Assembly (NCBI GenBank): GCA_005116945.1
Contig: SWDH01000028.1
Location: 83,158-137,880 of the forward strand
Length of the DNA: 54,723 nt
Direction: 5' to 3'
Origin: Nitrospira sp.
GTDB taxonomy: Bacteria; Nitrospirota; Nitrospiria; Nitrospirales; Nitrospiraceae
Shown here: positions 15,589 through 24,445 of the stretch, piece after piece
Layout: the number at the start of each line of letters is the position of its first letter
How positions within the stretch are numbered: the first letter of the stretch is position 1
The notes under the pieces: model-generated
What the model saw: only the letters and a program-made list of their open reading frames with translations
Databases searched by the model: none
What the model was told of the DNA's origin: nothing
Made by a program: the position numbers and the translations under genes

Positions 15589-18500
15589 TTAAGTGTGATG
15601 CTCCACCTGCGCTGAGTCAACATTCACGGGTATCCATTCTCCACTCGGTCGATACCGATACCATACTCCATCAACGGGGTCGAGCGCGACGAGGTGAACC
15701 CACTCGTTATGATAATAGTGCTGCAAGACGTCGTGGCGTGCAATTAATTTGTCTATCCGGGACCGCGGCGCTTCCACGACGGTCAAGAGCCGCATCGGTT
15801 CATGATAGGGCATCTCGCCGTTCATCACGGTCTGTCGTGCCAGTCCGAGCCGGAGATCGCTCCAGGGGCCTGACATGATGCCGATGCGTCCCACGACATT
15901 GTGATAGATCTTGCTCCCGCTGCCATAGACCTCGTTGTCGACCGCCGAAAAATAATGCTCCATATTGATCCATTGGGCCACGACTTGGGGAGCAGTCAAG
16001 AGCACTTCCAAGAGCCGGTTACTCGGATCTTCCCGATAGTCGTAGGAATGCAAAAAGACACGCCCGCCCAGATCAAGCCCCTTGGTGAGTTCTCGGCGGC
16101 CGACGACAAAGGCCGTATTCCCTGAGAGCCCCCACTCCGGCCGGATCTGACTCCAATCACTGCTGCGCCGGCGCACGTGCGACTCAGCCTGAGGACCTTC
16201 AAGCGGTCCCCGAATCTCAGGGAACCGCCCGCAGCGCTCCTGGCTCGTCAGTTCGGACGCTTCTTTTAAATCCTCTTGCAATCGCGCCAAGTCCGCGCGA
16301 TGAGTCGAAGGCACGTCTTCGAGATCGAACAGCCGAACCTCGTCGGTCGTCGTATCCATTTGGCCCGCTAAAAAATGCGTATCTGAGGGAATCTCGATTC
16401 CGTTCTTGACCACGCGCTCTCTCACGCTCGGATTGTTTGCCATGATCGCCAGCACACGCGCGTTGGGTTTACCTTCGTTCCCCCCGCAGGCGCCGCAATC
16501 GAGCGCAGATTCATAGGGATTGTTCTCCGACGTGCTTCCGTGGCCGCAGAACAAGACAAGCCGCGCGAGTCGTTTGGTCAGCCCCATCATGCGCAAGGCC
16601 GTATCGACCGTGAGGACTTGCTCTTCGAGCGTGAACCCGGTCCTTGTAATCCGCTCCTTGTGCCGCGAGGCCGACCGCGCGTTCAGATCGTACTGCCGCT
16701 GCAAGCTATTGATCAGACGATCCAGGTCTTCCGTGGAGATTCCTACCTGCGTGGCGGCATCAAGGAAGAACGGCTCCGGGTCTCCATCCCCATTGAGCGC
16801 GCGCTGCCGCAACCCCTCGACAAGCGCAGGCGTAATGCGCGAACTGCGCAGCCCGATCAGTTCCTGAAGCGCTTTTCGCACAATCGCCTGCTGTTCCGCA
16901 GCCAACATCTCAGCCGTCTCAGCCGGCGGCAGCTTCGCGACGGTCAGCGTTGTCGCAATAGCGGGAATCATCAGGCGCTGCAGCCACGCTGTCCAACGAC
17001 AGTAGAGCGCGGGAATAAACGTCTTGCCGAAAATGGGCAGCCCATAAAACCAGCCGAGGGATTCCACCATCACATAGGGCGTGACGACATTCTCTTTAAG
17101 GTCGTGCAAGAGTGTATGACCTGCATGAATCCATCTGGCGCGAATTTCGTGGCGTGAGACCACATGATCGAGGTAACTCCGGGGGATTTCACGCACTTCG
17201 TTCTTCGCGCGCATGATCACCGGGAACTGCTCGGTGTCGTGCTCCTTTCCCCAGGCCCGATACCGGATGAACGCCGCGAAGAATCCGGCGAAGCCATAGG
17301 TCTCGTGTGCCCCCACCGATTCAAGATGTCGACGAAAGGGTTCAGATCGTACATCGATACAATAGACCGATTGCGAATAGGGTCGGGCCGGTTCCAAGAC
17401 GCTGTGCTCGGAGACAGGCTGCGACACAGCCCTATTCATCTGGCCAAGCAGACGCGTGTGGTAGCCGGCCTCGAAGGCATGAAGCCAGACTGGACCGTGC
17501 TTGGACTCAGGGAACGCATCCATCCATGCAAGGATGGTGTTCAAGTCTGCTGGGGCACTCTCGGCGAGCGCGGTCGGATCGATCCCGAGTGCACGAGCGA
17601 GTCCGAGCAACCGCTTGGCTGCGCCGCGTCGCGCCGCGACTTCCTGGCGAGGAACGACCTCCGTACGGTAGCGCTCGATGAGATTGCCCCACGTCTTGTC
17701 TTTCTGATGGCCCAACCGATCGACTTCTTCGGCATAGAGTGCCGGGAGACGGCCTGCGACCCGCTGCCGCCTTAAGTAATGCTCTTCTGAATTGTTTCGC
17801 ATGTAGGCGATGACGGCGTCGTAACGACCGTCGATGCCCAGTTCTTCCCGGCAGGCCTTCTGTACCAATTCGCGCGCGTACCAGAGGCGAATGGCCAGGA
17901 ACTTGACCAAGCCGACGGGATAGGCCTTCTGCCACACATAGTCCCTCTCTTCCGCACGCCACTTAATGAACCCGGCCCAGCCCGGCAACGCGGTCAATTG
18001 CAACGACAGGTAGTCCTGTCGCAACTCCGCTGGAATTCCGAGCGCATCCAAGCTCTCCAGCAGCGCATCTTCGGGATGATCGGGAAGTCGCGAGATCTTT
18101 GTGCCACTGTCTTCAATTCCACAGGGAGACCATTCGTGCGCCGCGAGCGCCTTCCACGCGAGGTACAGTCCCTTTTCTCGTCCCGGCATGGTCCAGGTCG
18201 CGTGTCCTTCGTCCAGAAACGCTTCACACCATTTGATCATTTGTTCATTGATCTGCCGGACAATCTGCGTCCCGAGCGTGTCGTCGCACCAATGCGAAAG
18301 CGTCAACCAATGTCCCAACGCCGCTTCGTCGCCCTCTACGATCGTGCGAATCCGATCGCCCAGATCCTGAAAAAGGAGGACGGACCCCAGTCGTGCCGCA
18401 ACCTGCTCGATCAGCTCGTCCATAGGATCGAAGAGCTCTGCATCGAGCGGCTCCACGATCGGCGCACAGAGGCCGTCGGTCAAACAGGCCCTCAAGACGT

Positions 18501-18831
18501 CGTCGTGCGCGACCCTGCGCAACCCGATATTCACGTGGGCATCAGCGGCCAATTGCTTTAAGGCCGCATCGAGATGGTCGACCGTGATTCGGCCCGCACG
18601 CACATACCCGCGATAGATATCACCGGGCAAATACCCATTCCCGCCCATGAATTGCTTGCCGCGCCGGACGGTTTCCTCGAAAGGCAGATACTCAAGACTA
18701 TGGAGCGGATTGTGATGCACGAACGTCCGCATCGGCCAGTATTGGGCGATGACTTCTCCTGCGAGTTGGACGATCCCTCGCAGCTCCATCCGTCTGGTTT
18801 CGATGTTGATCGACGGGGTTACTTGTTCCAT
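15589..18831 (-). CDS. dabA: DabA inorganic carbon transporter subunit (DUF2309/UPF0753)
   Basis: The protein has 1080 residues, the usual upper size for the family. The N-terminus has YWPMRTFVHHNPLHSLEYLPFEE. The beta-carbonic-anhydrase-like zinc site can be read from Cys491 and Asp493 (YCIDVRSEPFR), His764 (FCGHGSTSENNPYESALDCG) and Cys779 of the same stretch. With a membrane DabB partner, DabA hydrates CO2 to bicarbonate one-way, powered by the ion gradient, so that inorganic carbon accumulates in the cytoplasm. The protein is peripheral, without clear membrane helices. Its start overlaps the NuoM/N-like gene by 13 bases, and the PII-like gene follows. All zinc ligands are present, so it is probably active. 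Confidence 0.94.
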   Translation of the reverse strand: MEQVTPSINIETRRMELRGIVQLAGEVIAQYWPMRTFVHHNPLHSLEYLPFEETVRRGKQFMGGNGYLPGDIYRGYVRAGRITVDHLDAALKQLAADAHVNIGLRRVAHDDVLRACLTDGLCAPIVEPLDAELFDPMDELIEQVAARLGSVLLFQDLGDRIRTIVEGDEAALGHWLTLSHWCDDTLGTQIVRQINEQMIKWCEAFLDEGHATWTMPGREKGLYLAWKALAAHEWSPCGIEDSGTKISRLPDHPEDALLESLDALGIPAELRQDYLSLQLTALPGWAGFIKWRAEERDYVWQKAYPVGLVKFLAIRLWYARELVQKACREELGIDGRYDAVIAYMRNNSEEHYLRRQRVAGRLPALYAEEVDRLGHQKDKTWGNLIERYRTEVVPRQEVAARRGAAKRLLGLARALGIDPTALAESAPADLNTILAWMDAFPESKHGPVWLHAFEAGYHTRLLGQMNRAVSQPVSEHSVLEPARPYSQSVYCIDVRSEPFRRHLESVGAHETYGFAGFFAAFIRYRAWGKEHDTEQFPVIMRAKNEVREIPRSYLDHVVSRHEIRARWIHAGHTLLHDLKENVVTPYVMVESLGWFYGLPIFGKTFIPALYCRWTAWLQRLMIPAIATTLTVAKLPPAETAEMLAAEQQAIVRKALQELIGLRSSRITPALVEGLRQRALNGDGDPEPFFLDAATQVGISTEDLDRLINSLQRQYDLNARSASRHKERITRTGFTLEEQVLTVDTALRMMGLTKRLARLVLFCGHGSTSENNPYESALDCGACGGNEGKPNARVLAIMANNPSVRERVVKNGIEIPSDTHFLAGQMDTTTDEVRLFDLEDVPSTHRADLARLQEDLKEASELTSQERCGRFPEIRGPLEGPQAESHVRRRSSDWSQIRPEWGLSGNTAFVVGRRELTKGLDLGGRVFLHSYDYREDPSNRLLEVLLTAPQVVAQWINMEHYFSAVDNEVYGSGSKIYHNVVGRIGIMSGPWSDLRLGLARQTVMNGEMPYHEPMRLLTVVEAPRSRIDKLIARHDVLQHYYHNEWVHLVALDPVDGVWYRYRPSGEWIPVNVDSAQVEHHT

Positions 18832-20126
18832 GCAAACAATCCTGTCACGGCGCTCGTCAGCGCCGGGGCCGAGTCAGGCCCCAACAATCCGGCCGGAATC
18901 ACTCCCAGCGCGATGACGACCAGCACGACCATCAGCAGCGCGGCGAACTCCGATTGCTGAAGGTCTGTGAAGGGAAGATCCGGCCGCTGCTGGCCGAAGA
19001 GCAACCGCTGCACCGCGTCGAGGATATACCAGGACGTGGCCAGCCACGCGAGCAGAATGGCGAACAACGCGGCCGGCGAGGCAACCGGTGACGTCAGCAG
19101 CAAACCCATGAAGCCGGAAAACACGCCAAACGGGGGAAGACCCATCACCGCCAAGGCCGTGAGAGACAACAGCACGGCAAATCGCGGCATGGTTGAGGCC
19201 AGTCCGCTGACGGCCTGTGGATCCACATCGTCGCCATATCTGGTCCGAATGGCCTGCCAGGCGAGCAAGAGCCCGCTTGTGCCGAACGACACCGCCCCGA
19301 CGAAGACCGATGCCCAGGCCGTGGTGATCCCTGCCGCAGCGGCAAACCACCACAGCATGGAGAAGAGCGAGAGGCTGCTATAGGCAAGCAACAACCGCAT
19401 GCGAGATTGCGCCAGAGCTCTGACGGCGCCGTAGAGCGCGCCGATCACGGCCAGTCCCATGATCGTCACCGCCACGTTGTTCGGCAGCACCGGCGTCAGC
19501 ATGACGAGGCCGTGCAGACCGACGGCGGGAAAAAGAACAACTATGAAGGAGGGCAAATTGCCCGGCAATCGTGTCAATGCCGTGAAGTATCCACTGTGAA
19601 GCGGGACGAGCGGCAACAGAACCGCGCAGGCCAGCAAGGAGGCGATGGTGGAGATCGGTGGCTCAGTCATGGCAGACGTCACGGCCGCCGCCGCACCCAG
19701 ACCATAAACGCCGATTCCCCACCACGACATCGGCCACAACGAGCTATGGTGCCGGAATAAGAGTCCGATGACCAACCCGAACAATACTAATAACGCCAAC
19801 TTGCCTAGGACGCCGTGGCTCCCAAGGATGCTCACGCCGAGTCCGAGGAAAACCAACGTCAGGACCCAGGCGGATCGGTGGGTCTCGTGGGTCGGTTGTC
19901 CAAGAATCGATACACATGCGGCCAGCGGGAGCAGGTAGAGCAACAGAAAACCTTCCGGAGGCACTGTGAGAAATGGGGAAAGTGCAATGGTCGCGCCTAA
20001 GCTGATCATCGTCATGACAATCGCTGTCTGCTTCACATGAGCTGGCCGTGACCAGACGGTAAGGCACAGAAGTGCCCCGATAAACGGGACACTGGCCAGC
20101 AGCGCGGTGACGATCTCGTTCATCAT
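18819..20126 (-). CDS. NuoM/NuoN-like proton-translocating membrane subunit in DAB operon
   Basis: The protein has 435 residues from ATG 20126, which overlaps the previous stop (ATGATGA). The longer open frame to 20510 is overlap noise. It consists almost wholly of hydrophobic helices. Segments such as SRMRLLLAYSSLSLFSMLWWFAAAAG and LTALAVMGLPPFGVFSGFMGLL match the antiporter-like family of complex I/Mrp subunits (ND2/ND4 type). Canonical DAB has only DabA and one NuoL-like DabB, so this is an extra channel-type subunit. Overlaps of 4 and 13 bases with dabB and dabA imply co-translation and a common complex. Confidence 0.82.
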   Translation of the reverse strand: MMNEIVTALLASVPFIGALLCLTVWSRPAHVKQTAIVMTMISLGATIALSPFLTVPPEGFLLLYLLPLAACVSILGQPTHETHRSAWVLTLVFLGLGVSILGSHGVLGKLALLVLFGLVIGLLFRHHSSLWPMSWWGIGVYGLGAAAAVTSAMTEPPISTIASLLACAVLLPLVPLHSGYFTALTRLPGNLPSFIVVLFPAVGLHGLVMLTPVLPNNVAVTIMGLAVIGALYGAVRALAQSRMRLLLAYSSLSLFSMLWWFAAAAGITTAWASVFVGAVSFGTSGLLLAWQAIRTRYGDDVDPQAVSGLASTMPRFAVLLSLTALAVMGLPPFGVFSGFMGLLLTSPVASPAALFAILLAWLATSWYILDAVQRLLFGQQRPDLPFTDLQQSEFAALLMVVLVVIALGVIPAGLLGPDSAPALTSAVTGLFAWNK

Positions 20127-21832
20127 CGTTGCGACCACCCCTGCGCGTGCTTGTCGATTCGATGCAGCAGGCGCAGCAGAAATTTCCCGGCATGCTGATA
20201 GGCCTGTTCCACATACAATCGATTCATGAACAAGACATAGAGCCTGATTCTCACCCCATCCACCCAGGGCGGCATCCAGACCGAGCGGCCGTGCGCGCGC
20301 AGGTAGAGGTACAACCAGCCAAGAATCGTTGAGAGGGTCGCGCCGAGAAGGAGCAAGTCGAACAGCCAGTTCGGCAAATCTGCAGCCTGGAAATACGAGG
20401 CGACTTCCGCCGGATTGGGGTACAGAAAGGCGGTGAAGGACTCCACGGCGAAGAGATACACCAACACCACGAACAGGAGCGTCAACAACATGGCCGTGGA
20501 CACTTGCCAAGAGGCAACAGCGCGCAAACGCGTCAATGTCAAGATCGCCTGCGACGAGGTCACCCAGATAAAGAACAATAAAATTACCGCCCCCTGAGAC
20601 TCCAACAAGGGGATGCGCAGAACGCCGTGGGTGGCCAGCAGGATGATGAGCGGAATCACGAGCGTGGTGAGGAGACCCGTCGACCAGGTGAGTCCGGAAA
20701 AATGTTCTTCCTCCTCCCGCTGATCGACGTGGGGAAACTCCGGATCCTGACGGGCCTTGTGGATCACATTGCCGCAGTTCAAGAACACCGTGGCCTTAAA
20801 CAATCCATGGGCAATGAGATGGAATACCGACAGCGAGAACGCGCCCAAGCCGCATTCCATGATCATGTAGCCCATCTGGCCGATGGTGGAAAACCCGAGC
20901 GTTTTCTTGATGTCGTTCTGCGTCAGCATCATGGTGGCGCCCAGGACCGCTGTGAGCGTGCCGACGACGAGCGCCACATGCAGCGTCGCCGGGCTCTGGC
21001 CGAAGAGCGGAGCCAGGCGATTGATCAGAAACCCGCCGGCATTGATGATGCCTGCATGCAGCAAGGCGTGCACCGGGGTCGGGGCATAGAGGGATCGTGG
21101 GAGCCAGATGAACAGGGGGAACTGGGCCGATTTTCCCATCCCGCCGATAAACAGAAGCAAGGTCACCGCGGTCGCGCCGCTGATCTCGACCCCAGGCAGT
21201 AGGGAGAGGGTGGCCGTCGATTCGGCTGCCCGCGCAAACAATTCCTGGAACTCCAAGGTGCCGTAGAGAGAATGAGCCAGCACGATCCCGGCGAGAAATG
21301 CTACGTCGCTTAGCCGCAAGAGGGTAAAGGTTCGGAATGCGCCGTCCAATGTCCCCGCATGCGAGTGGTTATGCGCCAAGATATACAACAGATAACTCAA
21401 GATCTGCCAAAACAGAAACAGCATCATGAGGTTGGCGCTCGAGACCATGCAGAGGAGCACGAAGGTTGTGCCTCCGATCAACGCAAGGTACCGGGGTGCA
21501 TGAGCGTCCTGATACATGTATCGGATGGAGTAGGTGTAGATGATGCTCCCGACGCCTGAGATCAAGACCATCATGACTGCACTCAGTCGGTCGACATAGA
21601 AACCGATGGGAAACGCGAACGACCCCACAGATGCCGGATCATACAATCGAAGCGTGATCGGTCCCTGCGTGGCCACGAGGTAGAGGGTTGCGACGGAGGC
21701 GCAGAACGCTGCGCCGATCGGATACGCCGCGAGCTTTGCACGCTGGGATAGCGTGCGGTCTGGGCCGATCCCCACCAGGCATGCGGCTAAGAGAAAGAGC
21801 AGCGGGACGCCAAGTACGAGCGACACAAGCAC
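20123..21832 (-). CDS. dabB: DabB, NuoL-like proton-conducting membrane subunit (copy 1)
   Basis: The protein has 569 residues and starts with GTG after a GAGGTGATGAG ribosome site. It has the NuoL/antiporter core: ISGVGSIIYTYSIRYMYQD, LMMLFLFWQILSYLLY, GKSAQFPLFIWLPRSLYAPT and NDIKKTLGFSTIGQMGYMIM. There are about 15 membrane helices and a C-terminal amphipathic part (IRLYVLFMNRLYVEQAY). It should carry the cation flux that drives DabA. A close paralogue lies 215 bases upstream. The two share a run of 57 identical bases, hinting at gene conversion. The complete helix set makes this the likely functional DabB. Confidence 0.9.
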   Translation of the reverse strand: MLVSLVLGVPLLFLLAACLVGIGPDRTLSQRAKLAAYPIGAAFCASVATLYLVATQGPITLRLYDPASVGSFAFPIGFYVDRLSAVMMVLISGVGSIIYTYSIRYMYQDAHAPRYLALIGGTTFVLLCMVSSANLMMLFLFWQILSYLLYILAHNHSHAGTLDGAFRTFTLLRLSDVAFLAGIVLAHSLYGTLEFQELFARAAESTATLSLLPGVEISGATAVTLLLFIGGMGKSAQFPLFIWLPRSLYAPTPVHALLHAGIINAGGFLINRLAPLFGQSPATLHVALVVGTLTAVLGATMMLTQNDIKKTLGFSTIGQMGYMIMECGLGAFSLSVFHLIAHGLFKATVFLNCGNVIHKARQDPEFPHVDQREEEEHFSGLTWSTGLLTTLVIPLIILLATHGVLRIPLLESQGAVILLFFIWVTSSQAILTLTRLRAVASWQVSTAMLLTLLFVVLVYLFAVESFTAFLYPNPAEVASYFQAADLPNWLFDLLLLGATLSTILGWLYLYLRAHGRSVWMPPWVDGVRIRLYVLFMNRLYVEQAYQHAGKFLLRLLHRIDKHAQGWSQR

Positions 21833-22047
21833 CTCATCACCTCTAGCTTTTGGTCATCCTGTCGCCCTCCGTCCGGGAATCATTCATCACGGACGCGCTC
21901 ATCATTAATACGCTGCGTAGACTCGCGTCAAGGACTAGATGGGACAGGAGTCCAACCCAGACAGATCCTGGATTGAAGACCCATCTCTCGTGTGCAGGCA
22001 CAGAGACAACAGCCGTCTCGGCGCAGCCCTGTATCATCTATTACTTA

Positions 22048-23550
22048 TTATGGCGCCCTTCGCTTCGCACGGCTGTCAATGCTGCGGATAACGTGTGTGA
22101 CAGCCCAGCCAAGTCGCTCATTAGCCTGGTCCACATAGAGCCGGTTCAAGAACAGCACATACAAGCGGTGGCGGAGGCCTTCCGTCACGTTCGGCACCCA
22201 CATCGTCTGGCCGTGGGCTTTGGCATAGATATAGAACCACCCGAGAATGATGACCAAAGCCGTTCCGCCAATGAGACCATCAAAGAGCCATGTGGGGAGC
22301 GCTGCCGCCTGGAAGTATGTCGCGACCTCGGCCGGGTTTGGGTAGAGGAATTTGGTGAAGGATTCGACGGCGAACAAGTAGTTGAACACCACGGTGAATC
22401 CCGTGAACCAGGTCAGGCGCGAGAACTCCCGTTCTTCGGCGTGAGGGTCCGCATGGGGGGATGCCGGCTCCTGGCGAGCCTTGTGGATCACGTTGCCGGA
22501 ATTCAGGAACATCGTGGCCTTAAACAGTCCATGGGCGATCAGATGAAACACAGCCAGCGAGAAGGCGCCTAATCCGCACTCCATGATCATGTAGCCCATC
22601 TGGCCAATCGTCGAAAAGCCGAGTGTGTTCTTAATGTCGTTCTGGACTAACATCATGGTCGCGCCAAGGACCGCCGTGAGTGCGCCGACCACAAGCGCCA
22701 CATGCAGTGTGGTCGGGCTCAAACCATAGAGCGGGGCTAAGCGATTAATGAGAAATCCTCCGGCGTTAATAATCCCCGCATGCAGCAGCGCTGTCGCGGG
22801 TGTTGGCGCATAGAGATAGCCGGGGAGCCAGATGAACAGAGGAAATTGTGCCGACTTACTCATGGCTCCGATGAACAGGAGCAAGGTCACCGCGGTTGCC
22901 CCACTGATCTCGATCCCCGGCAGAAGAGGCACGGTGGCTGTCGATTCGGCTGCTCGCGCGAACAATTCTTGGAATTCCAAGGTGCCGTAGAGAGAATGAG
23001 CCAGCACGATCCCGGCGAGAAATGCTACGTCGCCGACCCGCAAAAGGGTAAAAGTTCTGACAGCTCCTCTGCGCGTGGCATCATGGGAGTGATTGTGGGC
23101 AAGCAAATAGAGCAAACAGCTAATAACTTGCCAGAGCAGGAACAGCATCATGAGGTTGGCGCTCGAAACCAAGCAGAGCAGCACAGAGACCGTAAAGCCG
23201 AGGAGTGCCAGAAACCGGCGATCGTGGTGATCCTGATAGAGGTGGCCGATGGAATAGGTGTAGATGATAGTACCGACACCGGAAATCAGCACCATCATGA
23301 CCGCGCTCAAGCGGTCGATATAGAAACCTATGGGAAAGGTCAGGATTGCGAGAGAGGCAGGGTCATAGAAACGAATGGTGATGGGCCCCTCCGTCGCCAC
23401 CAACCACAGGGTCGCAATGGCGCCGAGAAAGGCTGCGCCGATGGGACAGGCCGCGATTTTGGCCCGCAGATTCCTCGATCCCTCATCGCCTACGAGCACA
23501 ATGAGCGAGGCGAGAAGCGGGAGCAAGGGAACTAGGATGACAGCAAACAT
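22048..23550 (-). CDS. DabB paralogue lacking about 70 C-terminal-half residues (copy 2)
   Basis: The 500-residue protein is collinear with the neighbouring DabB through the antiporter core and again from YLFAVESFTKFLYPNPAEV to the end. Between FSRLTWFTG and NYLFAVESF about 70 residues are missing in frame. In copy 1 these include roughly two membrane helices (TTLVIPLIILLATHGV and MLLTLLFVVLV). Residues near the conserved lysine also differ (PATALLHAG instead of PVHALLHAG). It is the first gene of the operon, ahead of copy 1. It may be a specialised subunit or a decaying duplicate. The frame is intact. A GAGGGA ribosome site precedes the ATG. Confidence 0.85.
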   Translation of the reverse strand: MFAVILVPLLPLLASLIVLVGDEGSRNLRAKIAACPIGAAFLGAIATLWLVATEGPITIRFYDPASLAILTFPIGFYIDRLSAVMMVLISGVGTIIYTYSIGHLYQDHHDRRFLALLGFTVSVLLCLVSSANLMMLFLLWQVISCLLYLLAHNHSHDATRRGAVRTFTLLRVGDVAFLAGIVLAHSLYGTLEFQELFARAAESTATVPLLPGIEISGATAVTLLLFIGAMSKSAQFPLFIWLPGYLYAPTPATALLHAGIINAGGFLINRLAPLYGLSPTTLHVALVVGALTAVLGATMMLVQNDIKNTLGFSTIGQMGYMIMECGLGAFSLAVFHLIAHGLFKATMFLNSGNVIHKARQEPASPHADPHAEEREFSRLTWFTGFTVVFNYLFAVESFTKFLYPNPAEVATYFQAAALPTWLFDGLIGGTALVIILGWFYIYAKAHGQTMWVPNVTEGLRHRLYVLFLNRLYVDQANERLGWAVTHVIRSIDSRAKRRAP

Positions 23551-23559
23551 CGGTCCCTC

Positions 23560-23578
23560 ATCATGTTCACAGCATGAT
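23560..23578. promoter_or_regulatory. possible operator before the DAB operon
   Basis: ATCATG-N7-CATGAT forms a short inverted repeat 10 bases upstream of the first start codon. It could be an operator for carbon-responsive control. Chance occurrence cannot be excluded. Confidence 0.3.
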
Positions 23579-23661
23579 TTCTAGCAAGGGCGCAACATTC
23601 TATCGGCACGTGTAGCACCACGAGAATATCGCTCTAGCAGCCTACAGCCTGCTGAAGCATC

Positions 23662-23724
23662 CTGCTAAAACACAAAAGCCAACCGGCACCCTCGACAGCT
23701 ATTCGAGGTCACTCCAGTTGGCTT
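23662..23724 (-). terminator. terminator-like hairpin in the leader of the DAB operon
   Basis: On the minus strand AAGCCAACTGG (23724-23714) pairs with CCGGTTGGCTT (23686-23676), with an inner CCTCGA...TCGAGG hairpin, followed by TTTGTGTTTT. It lies 110 bases ahead of the first DAB gene, in the same direction, and no gene precedes it on that strand. It could be an attenuator or the end of a small RNA. The rest of the 510-base gap holds a plus-strand promoter and an unconvincing 64-codon minus-strand frame at 23763-23957. Confidence 0.55.
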
Positions 23725-23971
23725 GTACTACAACCAGCCATTCTGTCGAATCGCTGGCCGCCCTACGGCCTCTGTCTATTGAGATCGGCGTCTCCGCCTG
23801 TTTGTGAATACCACGGAACCGGAGGCGCGCCGTACAATGAAACCCGCCCATTCAATAATACGGTTCCTTGACCGGCGTCAAGCTCCTGAGAGAGATTGGC
23901 TCTCTTGCCCGTCACGCGATGGTCCGAAAGCCCTACGCCGCCGGATTGGTCGGACAAAGGACTGACAGCCC

Positions 23972-24000
23972 TTGTTCGAGCAAGGGCGCCCCCCTATAAT
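23972..24000 (+). promoter_or_regulatory. sigma70-type promoter for the DUF2294 gene
   Basis: TTGTTC (23972-23977), 17-base spacer, then perfect TATAAT (23995-24000). Transcription would start near 24007, about 55 bases before the DUF2294 start codon. Confidence 0.65.
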
Positions 24001-24060
24001 CCTGCACCAGGCTGGCTACAGGCAGGAAGATCCCGGCCTCACTCGAAATTAGGACACCAC

Positions 24061-24405
24061 ATGGAAAACGCTATCCGTAACGCCATCATCAAGTTTGAAC
24101 AAGAATTCATGGGCCGCGGACCGGATGAAGTGCGCGCCTTCATCGTGCGGGATCTCGTCGTAGTCCGGCTCAAGGGGGTGCTGACCCCGGCTGAACGTCA
24201 GCTGGCGAAAACGGTGGAAGGTGTCGACATGGTAAAGCGATTACGGCAGAACTTGATCGCACTTGGCCGTGACAAACTCTGCGAGCAAGTAAGCGAAATC
24301 ACCGGCGCCAAAACCCTCGCGCTCTTTACCGATATCGATGTGCAACTAGGCGAACGGGTCTTTGTCTTCACAGTCGATCGCGATATCCATGTCGTTACTC
24401 GATAG
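24061..24405 (+). CDS. DUF2294 domain-containing protein
   Basis: The protein has 114 residues from ATG 24061; an in-frame extension upstream is not needed. The pattern EQEFMGRGPDEVRAFIVRDLVVVRLKGVLTPAERQLA, then GVDMVKRLRQNLI and a C-terminal VFVFTVDRDI, matches DUF2294, a small family of unknown role found in autotrophs and other bacteria. It has no signal peptide. It is divergent from the DAB operon, sharing the intergenic region, and 41 bases ahead of selO on the same strand. A role in carbon physiology is possible but rests on position only. Confidence 0.8.
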   Translation: MENAIRNAIIKFEQEFMGRGPDEVRAFIVRDLVVVRLKGVLTPAERQLAKTVEGVDMVKRLRQNLIALGRDKLCEQVSEITGAKTLALFTDIDVQLGERVFVFTVDRDIHVVTR

Positions 24406-24445
24406 AGTGGGCCGTCATCCTGCGAGACCCGGCACGATTGCGTTC

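Noticed and set aside
18819-20510. 563-residue form of the NuoM/N-like protein
   Set aside because: The first 128 residues are read from an alternative frame of the upstream dabB and are arginine-rich and not membrane-like. The ATG at 20126 overlaps the dabB stop as expected for coupled genes.
21843-22037. 64-codon frame between the two dabB copies
   Set aside because: No ribosome site and no protein-like pattern. It is ordinary spacer within the operon.
23763-23957. 64-codon minus-strand frame (TTG start) in the DAB leader
   Set aside because: It has no clear ribosome site and no recognisable domain, and its composition is not decisive. I kept only the hairpin after it.
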